The notes under the pieces: generated by a model
What the model was told of the DNA's origin: nothing
The model's database searches: none
What the model saw: only the letters and a program-made list of their open reading frames with translations
DNA from: Eumeta japonica
Lineage: Eukaryota; Arthropoda; Insecta; Lepidoptera; Psychidae
Assembly: GCA_005406025.1 (NCBI GenBank)
Contig: BGZK01000752.1
Coordinates: 1-64,000, forward strand
DNA: 64,000 nucleotides
Direction: 5' to 3'
Made by a program: the position numbers and the translations under genes
Shown here: piece after piece, positions 33,265-45,894 of the stretch
How the letters are laid out: each line of letters starts with the position of its first letter
Position numbering within the stretch: position 1 is the first letter of the stretch

Positions 33265-34034
33265 ACAATGCTATCTCTAAGGTAGAGAAATGGTTTACTG
33301 CAAATAACTTACTTCTTAATGAAATGAAAACAAAATGTATAAGATTCTCACTTCCAAATGTAAGACATGGATCCGGAACTATTTCAGTACGCAACAAAGA
33401 ATTGGAGTTTGTTAATTCTACAGTGTTCCTAGGAATTACTTTAGATGACAGGCTTCAATGGGGTCCTCATATAAGTAAGTTGGCGAAAAGGCTTAGCTCT
33501 GCTGCCTATGCTATCAAAAAAATGAGAAATTTATCAGACGTCGAAACTGCCAGATTGGTTTATTTTGGCTGTTTCCATAGTCTGATGTCGTATGGTATCT
33601 TGCTCTGGGGAAACGCCGTGGATATTCAGAAAATTTTCGTGCTGCAGAAGCGGGCCGTTCGCATAATTTACAAGCTCGGACCTCGTACTTCCCTTAGAAA
33701 TAAGTTAAAGGAAATTGGAATTTTAACCCTGGCATCTCAATTCATTTATGAAAATTTATTATATGTAAAAAAAAATTTAGAAATGTTTAAAAGAAATAGT
33801 AATCGACATAATCTCAATATCAGAAATAAAAATAAACTGAATTCACATGTTAGTCGACTAAGTAAAGTCTCAAATTCATTCAGAGGGCTCTGTGTGCGCC
33901 TATTCAATAAGGTTCCTGTAGATATACAAGATTTACCCCTATATAAATTTAAGAGTGTTATTAAACAATCACTCAGTAAAAAAGGGTACTATGCTATTTC
34001 TGAATATTTAGAAGACAAAAATCAATGGGCATAA
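33261..34034 (+). pseudogene. LINE copy 1 ORF2: thumb and C-terminal region
   Basis: 257 codons in the -1 frame relative to the RT frame. It begins VNNAISKVEKWFTANNLLLN (the GTG at 33261 is an internal codon, not a start), continues KTKCIRFSLPNVRHGSGTIS, FLGITLDDRLQWGPHISKLA, MSYGILLWGNA, FVLQKRAVRIIYKLGPRTSL and ends SLSKKGYYAISEYLEDKNQW. This is the post-RT region of CR1/Jockey-type polymerases. Otherwise open, so the element is young; the single shift at 33245-33260 separates it from the RT domain. Confidence 0.9.
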
Positions 34035-34257
34035 GCGGCTCGACCTCTTACCGGGCTGTGTCATTCCTGATGATTCCGTATTTGTTTTGGTTATGTATGT
34101 GCAAGTTAGAAAAGATCTACCCTTAAGTTTCTTGCTCGTTCTTCTTGAGGGAAAACTGCCTTCCGAACGTGCAGTAAAGTGTAAATTCGCAAAAAAATAT
34201 GACGTATTTCAAGTGTTATTTTGTAACCTATGAAATAAAGATATTTTGAATTTGAAT

Positions 34258-34382
34258 CTCGGCACTTAATTCCATCTTAGGCATGGTTAGGTCCTTTGTT
34301 TATAGCAACATGATTCATCATGTTCATTTAAATGTCAGCAAATCCAAAAAATTTGTTTCGTCAGATATGTGTTATAAAACTT
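34258..34382. other. Flanking DNA of LINE copy 1
   Basis: No feature beyond the junction. Confidence 0.4.
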
Positions 34383-34600
34383 AATCATCAGGCCCTAGAC
34401 TAATGTATATATTTAAACCAATCAAACGAGTGTTAATCACAATGGGTTAACATACATATTTTAGGAGTTCCTATTACCACCTTCCGGCTTCATCATCAGG
34501 CTCTGGGCACCACACAAGGTCATAATTTTTATCAAGACAAATCAAACCAATCCACACACGACAAGTTTAACATGTTGGAAGTTTCATGACCACCTTCCGT
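34383..34600. repeat. Two-unit tandem repeat, period about 108 bp
   Basis: Unit 1 (34383-34490) and unit 2 (34491-34600) share ATCATCAGGC(C/T)CT, A(A/C)ACCAATC(A/C)A-type sequence, AACAT... and CCACCTTCCG at their ends. It is diverged; the family looks like a common lepidopteran repeat. Non-coding. Confidence 0.55.
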
Positions 34601-36264
34601 CTCCAGTAATTCGATTGTACCATTACTTTGTATTGTCACGGGATTTACAAAAGAGTGCAAAATTTCAACTCAATCGGACGTAAAAAATTAATTGTAAAAT
34701 AGATTAAAAAGTTTGAAGAATTTACAAGCATAGAAAGTTAAATTAAAGTTTGCAAGAAATTAAGCACTATATAGGTGGTGAAAATAGGAAAATTGGCGAA
34801 TTTCAAACAAAATAACTCCTACAATAATTACGCGTTGAGTGACGCAAACATAAACCCTTGCGGCCACGTAGAATTAAAGATATAATTAAAAAATACATAA
34901 CAAATATTCAGTATCTTTTTTTTAATTGTCATATTTTTTTTAATGAAATTTGGAAATCGAGAAAAGCTATCCTGATAGGATACCGATTACCTATTTTATA
35001 ATACTAAATGATATTCTAAATAAAATATTTCTTGAATATTAATTCTGTAGATATCGAAAATTTAATTTCTTTCGAGTTTTTAGACCTTTTTAAGACTTTC
35101 CTCGGTCTTAGAACGTTTTAGGTATTCCCTTATCTATTTTATTTATTTCCCGATAGTCACTTTTGTTTCCACTATCTTACGGGTTTCAACTTTGAAAGTT
35201 TATGCGTTATTTATCGAAAAGCTGTCTTTTTGCAGATCAAATCCCTGAGCCGCGCGCTCTTTCTACTTATCTATGCTTCAACATAACCTATCGATCGATA
35301 TTAGCGGGTGTGGGTACGCACGCCCCGAGAATCGAGATGTTCACAGGACATGCTCCATTTCTTTACTCTGTTCAGAAGTATTTTTGAGAAAGTTAGTGAA
35401 CATAAATATTTAAATAAAACTACGAGTCGTAGTTCTATTTATCTTTGATCTCCGATATTTGTGCAACGGGCTGGCACGAAACCTCAGTAGTAAGTATTCT
35501 GAGTTAAGGATTTTATTTTGAATTTTCTTGGCGGTAAGGAGTCGATGCACTAACCGGAGAAGTGGGAACTTTTATAGAGTATTAAAAATTATTGAAATAT
35601 TTAAATTTATTTCTCCGAAAAAAAAACTTTTCTCGTATTCATAAAATGCGCAATATAGGGTTATTGGTATCAATCAATAATCAGTGAGTATGACTCAAAC
35701 TCGACATTTCTAGATTATTATAAAGAAAAGTGAACAAAATGTGACAAAAATAAAATTAGTAAAAAAAAAAAATTAAAAATAAACGGTTTTATTGAAAATA
35801 ATATTGTGAATAATGTACTAAACGCTAATAAATATTTAGGTAGATTTTAGGAACCAGCCAACATAACACTTTCCTCATCGGTCTAGAGCATTGATCAAAT
35901 TAAAAAAAAAAAAAACGTGGGCCGCGTTAATTTTTTATAAACAATCAACCACTTATGTCATTATCAATGCAGGTTACAATACATTTCAAGATTTTATTTT
36001 TTTGTCTAATCAATGCCCTAGGTCGATGAAGAGAGTGATGTGTTAGCTGGTATTTAAGATCTACGTAATTATTCACTAGCGTTAAGTAAATTATTCACAG
36101 AATTATTTTCAATAAAACAGATAAATTAAAAAAAAAATCCATTAATTTTATTTTCAAGTCTTTAGTTTTGATTTTATTACTAAATGTTGAGTATTGAGTA
36201 GAGGACAAAAGGATTAAGATTTAATGTAAGTATAGACTGTCTGAACTCTATGATCCGCCATGTA
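34601..36264. other. Non-coding AT-rich DNA with one GC-richer patch
   Basis: At 35225-35350 the sequence is GC-richer (GAGCCGCGCGCTC; GCACGCCCCGAGAATCG) and includes CCTATCGATCGATATT, containing overlapping TATCGAT words like DREF-type sites. No long frame. Possible promoter or conserved element; weak. Confidence 0.35.
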
Positions 36265-36265
36265 A

Positions 36266-36720
36266 TGTGTTCTACTTGTAAAACCTTTTCATTTGATACC
36301 CATTATCTATATTGCAGTAAATATGAAATCTGGCATTTTGTGCCGTCTGCTTTCTGAGATTTGGAATTTGTCGTAGTACACTGTATTCTACTAGTTAAGC
36401 CCTTTCATTTGATGCTTATAGTTTGGAGGTTGTGAAAAAAAAACATGTAATCCGCCATTTTATTGACAGCCATATTCGATTCGCATTATTTTCTCAATGT
36501 GTATATTATTCTACTAGTCAAGCCCTTTCATTTGATATCCATATTGAGGGAGTTGTGAAGAAATATGTAATCCGCTATTTTGTGGCGGGTGCCATTTTGG
36601 TTTTACAATGATACTAAATTCTGAAAATTGTATTGTCATCAAAACTAAAGACATATACCAAATTTCAAGTCAATTAGTCGACGAAAAAGGGGTGAAACTT
36701 CAATTAGTTAATATATCCCC
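36266..36720 (+). repeat. Tandem repeat, period about 116-123 bp
   Basis: Units begin TTCTACTTGTAAAACC (36270), TTCTACTAGTTAAGCCCTTT (36386) and TTCTACTAGTCAAGCCCTTT (36509), each followed by CATTTGATxCC/TT and by ATGTAATCCGCxATTTT-type sequence. A conserved tail (36630-36720) includes CAAATTTCAAGTCAATTAGT. Open frames are short and accidental. Confidence 0.7.
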
Positions 36721-37155
36721 AAAAACAAGCAGGGCAAGCTAAATAAAACCTTTAAATAAAATATAAAGAAAATTGAAATCAATTAGAAAACAACGAAATA
36801 TCGAGATTTATTTACTATTTTCTTTTTTGAACAATGTTTAAACCGACGTTTCCATATATCTCACATACGACTGCTAGTTTTTGTGAGTTACATTGCAATA
36901 TTATGTAGTGGTATCCTTTTTGTTTAATCGACAATTTATAATATTTATATCTTATTTATTTTTATAGTTCTTTAAATATCATTTGTTTCACTTTGTTTCT
37001 ACAAAAAATAAGGAAATAAAAAAAATCACTAGGTCACTCTGTCGGTATTTCGTTTATCAATATTTAGCTATATTCATTTATTTAACTTCTTATGAAAAAA
37101 AAGTACTTCAAAACTAAATTTAATTAAACATAAGCCAGAAACGTACACGTTATAT
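36721..37155. other. Non-coding AT-rich DNA
   Basis: Nothing recognised. Confidence 0.4.
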
Positions 37156-37159
37156 AACA

Positions 37160-37450
37160 TATGTTACTATTGTTTCCCGACGGACGTCCCGTTTCGCACT
37201 TCCCCGACAAGCAGCCCCGTGTAAAATTCAAGAGTTTCCTTGGCGTATGAACAGTTAACTCAATAAGACAAAAGTCATGGCACGTGTAACCTTCATCACA
37301 CAACATTCGACAGATTCATTAGAGGCGTTGGCATAAAGGTCGGGGGCCCCGAACGTGAACTCGAACGCGATGTCTCCTCTAATCCTGATTAACGCACTTA
37401 GGCGGGCGGCGAACGCTATTACGCGCGTGTTTGTATTCCGTTGAAGAGTT
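37160..37450. promoter_or_regulatory. CpG-rich block, candidate conserved non-coding element
   Basis: TTCCCGACGGACGTCCCGTT, GTCGGGGGCCCCGAACGTGA, TTAGGCGGGCGGCGAACGCT and TTACGCGCGTG are concentrated in 290 bp inside AT-rich DNA. No open frame beyond 60 codons, no repeat partner here. Function inferred from composition only. Confidence 0.3.
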
Positions 37451-40300
37451 GGCTGTTTAGAGCTTCATTGTGTCGATATCGTTTGGACAGATTCCATTTG
37501 GGAAACAATAGGTGAACGAGAATTGCTTTCATTGAAAACTAACAATTTGCAACCGATGAGGCGGTTATAACGGTATAAAAAAAATACTTCTTCATTTTCA
37601 AGAATTTTTTAGTTCTTTCAGATTCATTTTCAAAGAACCTTTGGCTCGAAAGGCCTAATTAAAAAAATCTGACACAATTAATAATTTCTCTTAGAAAAAT
37701 AAAGACTTTTTCTCCATAGTGAAAAAAGCCGCACGGTGGGAAAAAGTCATTATTTTTCGGAGACGAGTGTACAGGTGATTGTTCTTGAACATTCTACCTT
37801 TTTTGTCAAAAATTCTAACGGCCAAATATTGAACCGTATCTAAAATCAATGACTCAGTTGAAACCACTTTGAGTTTGAGTATTCTCCTATTATAAACGGG
37901 ATTCACAAAAAGCATTTAAACATTATGAGACCTTAATCAGTTGAGAGTGCCTTCTATGATAGTTTAATGGCAACACTTACAAATCTGGTTAGTTTTCATT
38001 AATATTTTCTTTTAATTTATTATTCAAATCTTCTTTTACGCAGCATTCTAGAAATAAAAATTATTTTGAAATAGAGAACGCTAACGATAAGTATGATAAT
38101 TCAGTTGATTTAATGAAATTTGAAGAATTGGAACAATATCTTCTTTATAATAATTATAAATATTTTTATTTTTTTAATTAAATTAGTATGAAATCGCTAT
38201 AAACGTTATTTACCTTTAAAGTAATGGTTATGTGGCTGCCTGAAATTAAAATATGATTGTTTGAATTATCCTTATTTTAACAGTATTATAAAAAATTAGA
38301 AAAAACTTCCGTGCAATTATTCTCCAGACTAAAAGAATTTCTAAATAAGTATTTATAAATATATATGAGAATTTATAACTAAATAAAAATAAAAATTTGA
38401 GAATCATTAAACTAGTAAAATATATTTAATTATTACAAATGATTTTTTGTCGCTTTTCGACTTATCACTGTTAGGATAGCTTGCTCTTGTTCTTGGAAAT
38501 GCGCTGTGAAATAGAAATCATTGGAAATTTATATGCATCCTTGTGGAGTTGGTATATAAATATAGTAGCTATGCTCGCGGCACTACTTGCGTGGAATACA
38601 GAATCATTGTTTAGGTTTTTTTTATAAATAAAGTAGTGCACGAATCGTGCTATGCTACCCACCGCCCCCGACGGTCATCGGTCGTCGACCGTTAGTGCTT
38701 ATTTTAAAGACAAGTGCTAATTGTGGGTCAGAATATGGACATATGCGGTCACATACTCTTTTGTATCTATTTTTAAGATACATAAATATGTAGTATATTA
38801 ATTTGATATAACTATCTCTTATGAATTATTCAGTGTAAGCCATTTAAGGGCTTCAAAAGCGTTTTTTTTCCGTATTCATTCACCATTATGGTTACTTCCT
38901 GTTTCGTAAGCTATTTTAGGTAAAAAAATAGGGCACATAATCTGGTCAGACAGCAGAGATATGGATTAAAAAATATATATGTAAATCAGATAAGTAGTTC
39001 TTGCGTGAAAAGCACTCACAACGCACGGAGAGACAGAGAGACGTTGACTTTTCTAATATATATAGATGTAGAAGTACTTCTTCATTTCACAATTTCCACG
39101 GATATTCTGAGCACAATGCTGGTGGGCATCGATGCCTGCTCTATATAGTCCCTTATTACTTTTTGATAACTGGCAGTAGTGTTATTAATATTTGATCCGT
39201 CGGCTACATCGCTCGATTCCGTTTGGTGAAAGGTGTGACCAAATAATGACCAAATATTGATTCCAAGTGAACACTATTTCTTTAGATAGACGAAATGGCA
39301 TGACGAATTTTGTTTCGTCTTATTTTTTCCATGACCTTCAACTTTTCTTCATTCCTACGACTGCTCATGGTATGTACCACTCCGTCGGATAGTGACGACA
39401 GAGAGGTAGTGGGTGATAATGTCACTAGTTCCACTTAGTACACTGAGATAACTCGAAACCAAGCTTACATTTTGTGGACTGCTAAAATAGTAAAGACGGC
39501 CCTTCTTACAACTGTCACACGTCGAGTGACCTTTCAATATTAACATTTTCTATTGAGGGGCATCTAGGTCGCCCTTAATTCGAGTCGCCTTTAAATTTGA
39601 GAACTTTTCAAATTTAACATTTTAAAATGTGAAATTATACTTTAATGATATTTTAAATAATTAGGCAGCTTTCAAAAATTCCAGTGACATCTCAATATTC
39701 GGCCGTAAGTTTATTAAATTATTGTATTCAGGTGATTTATTTAAACACATAATATTACTATTTAATTTTTTTTCATTTTGGTATACAGTAGTATAATATA
39801 AGGTTTTATAACATTATAGTTAAGTATATGGTAATTCTAATAACAAACAAAATAAGAAAAAATTGAGCTGAACATAAATTCGAAAGATATTTTAGTTTTG
39901 ATTCCGTTTGAAGACTTCGATGCAGATTTTTAAGCACAAAAATAAAATATGACATTCATTTAACAATTTGGAACTTTAATTAACGTTTTACAATTTATTT
40001 CTTTGATTTTCATTCCATTTTTAACATTCGACGCAAGCATAATACGTTATAGGATTCTAAAAATCGATTCAACTGCAAATAATAAAATTATTACAAAAAA
40101 TACTTTTTTTGAAAAGTTTTCGACAACTGTCTCTCGAACGAATGGATCGATTTTGATCCCGTTTATAGCATTCGGCACAATTTTTTTTTTGAATATATTT
40201 GATTGAATTTTGCTATTTATCGGTTTTAAAAACACAGGTGTTTTTGAAAATATTCTTTTTGGATTTTCTGAAGGTATATACATGCGAATCGATTAATACG
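37451..40300. other. Non-coding AT-rich DNA
   Basis: Several short frames without family features. GC-richer sequence at 38650-38700 (CACCGCCCCCGACGGTCATC) is isolated. Confidence 0.4.
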
Positions 40301-40311
40301 CACCGTATGCT

Positions 40312-40365
40312 CGTGTACGCGCGCGCGCGCGCACATGCAGGCATGCATGTACACGTACACACACT
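40312..40365. repeat. Alternating purine-pyrimidine tract
   Basis: TACGCGCGCGCGCGCGCACA followed by TGCAGGCATGCATGTACACG and ACACACA; a (CG)/(CA) tract with Z-DNA potential. Frames on both strands across it are artefacts. Confidence 0.8.
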
Positions 40366-41689
40366 ATATAAGGATGGCATTATAATAATGGTCATAATAG
40401 TCGAATGTCGAGAATGTTGAAATTTCATGAAAACTCGATTTTCGAAAATCAAACCAAAAATACCTTCATTGCGTGGGTAATAAAACTTGAAATACGTCAT
40501 TATTGTCTTCTTTTGGCATTAACATTACCACCCATTCCAAATGCTAATTTACCCTGAGAAGAATGGGCAAGAAATTCAAGGTTTGTGCTTTTTTTGCTTA
40601 TAAGTACAGGATAAATCAGTTAATAAAACTAGTACAACATTTGAAATTTAAATGAAACAACCTGATAGTCAAGCACTTCAATCTCAGGGTTTTTTTTTCT
40701 TAATATATTCGGATACAGCATAATATGCTTTTGAAATATACTTTTTTTTACGAATGTTTTGAATTCGTGAAAAAATAACTTTTCTTTTCTTTAAATTCTC
40801 CAAGCGGAGAATTAAAAAAAAAACATACTAAATGTCTCGGAGTAATAATCTCGCAAGCTGTACGTTTACTTATCATTATAATATACGAGTAACAGTAACG
40901 ATAAATGAGTTTAAAACGAAAAGTCACCCTTCGACCGAAGCCATAACCGCATTCACCTATCTCTAACTTCACACAACGTCCCCGCACGCGTATCCGATAC
41001 CCGCATCGCCCAAAGCGAGGTTGCCTACTTAAAGGTAGACGCTGGAAATCGATATTGATAAGGTAGGTCGCTAATTATGACGGGATATCGAAAAGGTTCA
41101 AGTGCTGACTAAAATCTTCAAATATCGACTCGGTCTATCATTATATTTTTTTTATATGAAAATTGTGTTAATAATTATAGATGTAGCGCTAGTTTTAAAA
41201 GTTGTCTAATTGGTTGTCGTAGTGACGTAACATAGCGCCAATTATCGATTAACGTAAAATTGATAATTAGCGTTTTTCTACCTTGATCTTGGACTGAGCT
41301 TTCGGAGGTGCGAGTGTCCATGGGCGGCTTTGAACATCTACTCTCTGATGGCACACCTGCTCGTTTGCTCCTCGAATAAGCTACAAAAAATTAAAATCAA
41401 TGCGTTAACAATCTTGTTATATATAAAAATGAGGTAGATACGTCGGTCGAGAACTTACAGTGTCGATTAAAAAAATAGGGCAATTCTCTGAATTTTAATT
41501 TAGTGGCTTACGTCGTACGTCGGTTTGATTACGACAAGCTATTCGGAGAATCGATCAATGCCTTTTGATCTGTTTCGAAAATGGACAGCTTACTCAGCAA
41601 ATATGAAGGATACGAATTGTATCCCATTTCCTGTACAAGTATTGCAAATATCAACCCATTTGTAATATTTATTTGAAATCTACAATGGG
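40366..41689. other. Non-coding, small GC-richer patch
   Basis: At 40975-41035, CGTCCCCGCACGCGTATCCG and following is CpG-rich. Otherwise AT-rich and unassigned. Confidence 0.4.
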
Positions 41690-41830
41690 CACGAGTTGAG
41701 TGAGATGCATAGTCGTGTTTTGTGCGAGCGCGACTGCGATGACACGAGCAATGGCGGCCGACGGCTCTGCCCGTTCGATTCCCCGAGGAAGACAGACATT
41801 AACTGGGACAATAGAATATCAATTGAATGT
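41690..41830 (+). repeat. Possible tRNA-derived SINE fragment
   Basis: CCCGTTCGATTCCCCGAGGA (41779-41798) holds a good pol III B box (GTTCGATTCCC), followed by AAGACAGACATTAACTGGGA. Upstream CpG-rich sequence lacks a convincing A box at the usual spacing. The 64-codon frame here is a shadow. Confidence 0.35.
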
Positions 41831-44800
41831 TTATTTTGTTATTAATTTGTGTTTTCACATGATTGATAATTTATTATTTACACTATTAGTATGATGGTGT
41901 TGTTTTTGTTTTATATTAAATGAAACGGCTTAATCTCATACCTACACATACAACTATAGACAAATGTGGTGATGTGCGCTAAAATTACGCAAATAAAAAA
42001 ATATTTAGATTGTATGAAAGCATTTAAAACAAAAAAGAGGTATGAATTATATTTGAACACTGCTTTATAGGTATATGATTGTTTATATGATACTAGGACC
42101 ATATTTTCATTTAGTACGTCGTAAATAAAGTATTGTTTATAATCATAGAAATAAGTTACTTTTAAATTGTTTTTTTATTAATTCGAATAATTGACTTTTG
42201 AAAGAAAGCACTTGTTAAATTAATCATCTATTATTATTAACACGTATATTCCTTTCTATCGAAAATATTTACGTTAAATGTGCTTGTTGATTAAATACGT
42301 GAAATAATTTTTAAATATCAGAGTGTACATTTCTCCCAATTTTCCCCTATAGAATAATGCGTCTCAACGACATTTCCCATCATTAGTCTTGTATTTACAA
42401 AGCTTGTTTACCTCTCTTTAATTATGTAGTGCTAGTATTGCGTTGTGGTCTTTCAGATTTTTCGTCGTAAATACTTAAATATTATTAGGTATTTGGAATA
42501 ATGACGCCGTGTCATTATTCTTTACAACGGCATATAATATGACTGTAACCTGTTTGTCACTGATCACGACGCAATGTGGTGTTGACATTTATCTATCCGT
42601 CTCACCACCCACAATTTTTAAGCGTTCTAGGCCTTTTTAAGCGTTTTCAAAAAAGAGAAGGATCCTCAGAATCATTTATTTATGTTCAGCAATAAAACTT
42701 TATCATTTTGACCGATTTCGATGATTCTTTGTTCATTCATAAGAGTAGTCTTGTTGAATTTGGTCAAGTTCGGATTATGAGATCGATGAATTTCAAACTA
42801 TTCATATATTTGCATGACATACTACAATAGGAGTTGTATAGCTTCTGTAGATTTAAATGATTCTTTTTGGTTGGAAAGAAAAATAATAGAAACTTCAAGA
42901 GCAATCTCATATAACGAGTAAAATCTGAACTTAAAGATCCGTGACAACATAATAAAACTTTTTGTCAATGTAAAGACACAAATAAAGTAATGTATTATGA
43001 AATTCTTTTTTTCCGAGCATTACGTAGAAACTGGTATGAAACTTTGAACCAGAATTGACATCGATAACAGGAATGTGATCGGGATCAGAATTGACAGCGA
43101 GAACGGCTAATGTTAAAAATTAAGGTATTCATTTTTAAACAAATACAGGCACATATGAGCGTAAAAAAAAAACTTTCCGATATTTCCGATGTTAATTCAC
43201 GCCCCGCAAAGTCGGTGGGTAATAGCTAGTTTCTTAGAAATATATAAACGTTTCTCTAACAAATCTCTTATTGTATAAGTATATTTGAATAAACGTGGGT
43301 AGTGGAATAAAATTGCTCTACGATTTACGGTAAGGTGTGTTTTTTCGCAAGATTTTTAACTGTCCGTAATCAAAGTTTAATGTGTTTATGTTAATCACGA
43401 CATGCCGCAAATAGAATGTAATGGTGTTGTACAGTCAGCGTCAAAAAGATGTTAAAAATATGTTATTGAGTTCCTACTGTTAGAGGCGCTAAAGTATGTT
43501 GAGAGTGTTAACTTGGCCCACGGCGGTCACACATAAATTTTAAGGAAGTTGAATGAAATTACTCAATAATGTTTTTTTTTTGTGAAGCAAATATTTCTTG
43601 AATTATGCGTGATAAGAATGGAAAGCTGTAGAGTTCCGTAGTTGGCCGTTATAATATGGAGACTTAGAAAGGAACTTTTGTTTGATAGTATGAACCTATG
43701 AATTGAGTTCACGGTTTAAGGGTCTAATAAGGTCTAAAACAGGCTCGCATAGACGGGTGTTAAGGATGTTATGAATTTCTATTTATCCATACTTTTATAA
43801 AGTCATGAATTTATATTTACTACCTGTTTTACGCAACTCGTAAATACTACTTAGCTGTGATAGTTTTCCTTTTAACTTCGTAATATGTACTGTTACCATG
43901 AATTCTTTCACATCTCCAAAAATAACCGTTTACCTCGCATATAGCCTAAATATCAAAGCCTAATATTTCGCAAACCCGATTCCTCACTCGAAAAATGGTT
44001 TTTACGGGCCTGTAATGTTTATAAATGAACTATCCAACGATACTCCATGGGAAAAACGAAAAAATAATTCATCACCATTTTACATGTACCCTTAAAAATT
44101 TTCTTCGAAATTTTATTTTACCACTTGACGGGCGTGATTAAGTATACCCACAGCAAATTACAGTTTCTAGTATCAAGAATCTCTGAGTTAAGCAGCGGAA
44201 AAATAGACAGACATACAGATGGACGGACATGGTGAAACTACATGTGTTCCTTGTTGACTACGGAATCCTAGAAAATGTCAACAGTGTATTTTGAAATTGT
44301 CGCAATTTATCTGCACTTTTTCATTGGTCGGCCATCAAAGCAAGTCAGACGATGTTGTCAATTGTACGTCGAGAAAGCATTTGCTTTAAATTTTGTAGAG
44401 ACTTCATAATCATAATTGATTTCCATTTATTTCATATACAGATACTGTAGGTATCTCTCAATACCTAAGATGACATTTATCAGAATTGGGAGAAGAATTT
44501 TTATTGTGCCTTTACTGATAATGGAAGCTGTACAATACGTTTGCATTATTGGTGAATTCTAAAGGTCGTATTTAATGTTACGAGATTTCATTTCCGCCAT
44601 GATCATAATGCTGAGGAAAAATGAATTTGGGAGATGAAAAATACTATTATGTCGATTTTGATGAAAAGAGTGGGTATATCGTATCCAGATTTTTGTAATT
44701 ATGCTATGTTGTACGTATATTTGCAAGGATCCCATATAAATAATAGTCAAAAAAGATTGTATAATGAAACAGGGTTTGTACCCTAAATGAAATATATGAT

Positions 44801-45239
44801 TCTGTATAATCAATAACCCTTTAAACAATTAAATATTGAAGCAAAAGCTTTTCTGTATAGATTAAAAAAATCGATGTTTTCTAACATTTGTATCGAAATT
44901 CTAACGTATGTGATTTTTTTTTGGAAAAACTATTTATGACAAAATATTGTACTGAGTTTTTAATTGACGTGATAGAATTTATTTAATACATTTCTTTTTG
45001 TTTTTTTTTAATATGTTCTATTCGATGTCTCTTAATGAGTTTATGTTCGATAATGAATCGTCAAATAACCTTCATAAGAGGCAAGTACTTAATACGCAGA
45101 AATAATCCCAGAAATTAAATGTAAAACACCCCAATTTAGCAGTGGGGTGGTGGATAAAAAGATAACGTAGGTATTCCGTTTAGCGGCGAAGCAAATTTTT
45201 CGCAGGTGCATACTGTTCTTGCCTTTTCATGGAGACAGC
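41831..45239. other. Non-coding AT-rich DNA with old repeat fragments
   Basis: GAATAATGACGCCGTGTCATTATTC at 42499-42523 is a 10-bp hairpin (positions approximate). ACAGTCAGCGTCAAAA near 43431, the GACAGACATACAGATGGACG words near 44206 and the TAATAGCTAGTTTC terminus near 43220 resemble common lepidopteran repeats. No gene seen. Confidence 0.4.
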
Positions 45240-45279
45240 TTAGTTGGAAATTGTTTTATTAGTTGGAAATTGTTTTGGT

Positions 45280-45660
45280 TTAAAAAATTTATTGTTGGGT
45301 TTACCGCCTCTTAGAGTGGTCCAATCAAAATAGTATCAAATTATTTTTGTGTGCTTTTCCGTTTTAGTGGATTAACGGAGAAACAACTTATGCCATAAAT
45401 TGAATATTTTAATGTACAACATGACATGGCGTCATAGTGATGCAAATATGTATTTTTCGACATAAATAAATTTAATTATAATATTATTTTGACAAAGGAT
45501 AGGATGTTCCTATCAAATTATTTTAAGCGACATTTGGCTAAATTATTAGCCTTTAATATACATTCTGCTATATTATATAATACAGCAGGATTTAGTTCTA
45601 AGAACGACTGTGGCTCGCTTGAATCTGTGGGATCTGATATTGAGCAGAGTTCTACAGTTT
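45280..45660 (+). pseudogene. LINE copy 2 ORF1 remnant (esterase C-terminal part)
   Basis: Aligned with 9990-9698 on the minus strand: GTGTGCTTTTCCGTTTTAGT against ATGTGCTTTTCCATTTTCTG, then AACATGACATGGCGTCATA in both, and AAGCGACATTTGGCTAAATT against AAACGACATTTGGCTAAGTT. The remaining frame ends in a TAA near 45660. Extra in-frame stops show decay. Confidence 0.65.
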
Positions 45661-45894
45661 AAACGGGCAGCTACGACAAAGAGAAACCTGATTCACTTAA
45701 TTCAGTAAATAAGAGCAAACAGGGTTCTCTCGGCAATAATGAATTTACACAATTAGTTTCAAATAACATTAACACTAATGATAAGATAACGGAGAGTGGC
45801 TCAAGCATTATGTCGCATAAAATTAGAGCAGCATATACAAATGTAAATAATAATAGTAAAAAACAATAATAAAGATCAATGTATTCTCAACCTG

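Larger units (their letters stand above)
32443..34257 (+). mobile_element. LINE copy 1 (5'-truncated, RT to 3' end)
   Basis: From ATTACTGAGG-like sequence at 32443 onward it matches copy 2 (47108-48925) at very high identity, through RT, C-terminus and 3' UTR. It ends ATAAAGATATTTTGAATTTG at 34238-34257, the terminal TTTGAA word typical of this lineage. 5' truncation falls in the EN-RT linker. No target-site duplication is apparent. Immediately upstream are inverted short copies of its own first bases (32385-32441). Confidence 0.9.

Noticed and set aside
33235..33270. Programmed -1 frameshift signal
   Set aside because: No classical slippery heptamer or stable downstream stem is evident; loss of a base in a C run is simpler. 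Kept only as an alternative in the finding.
41690..41830. Possible tRNA gene at a good B box
   Set aside because: No matching acceptor stem or A box at correct spacing.
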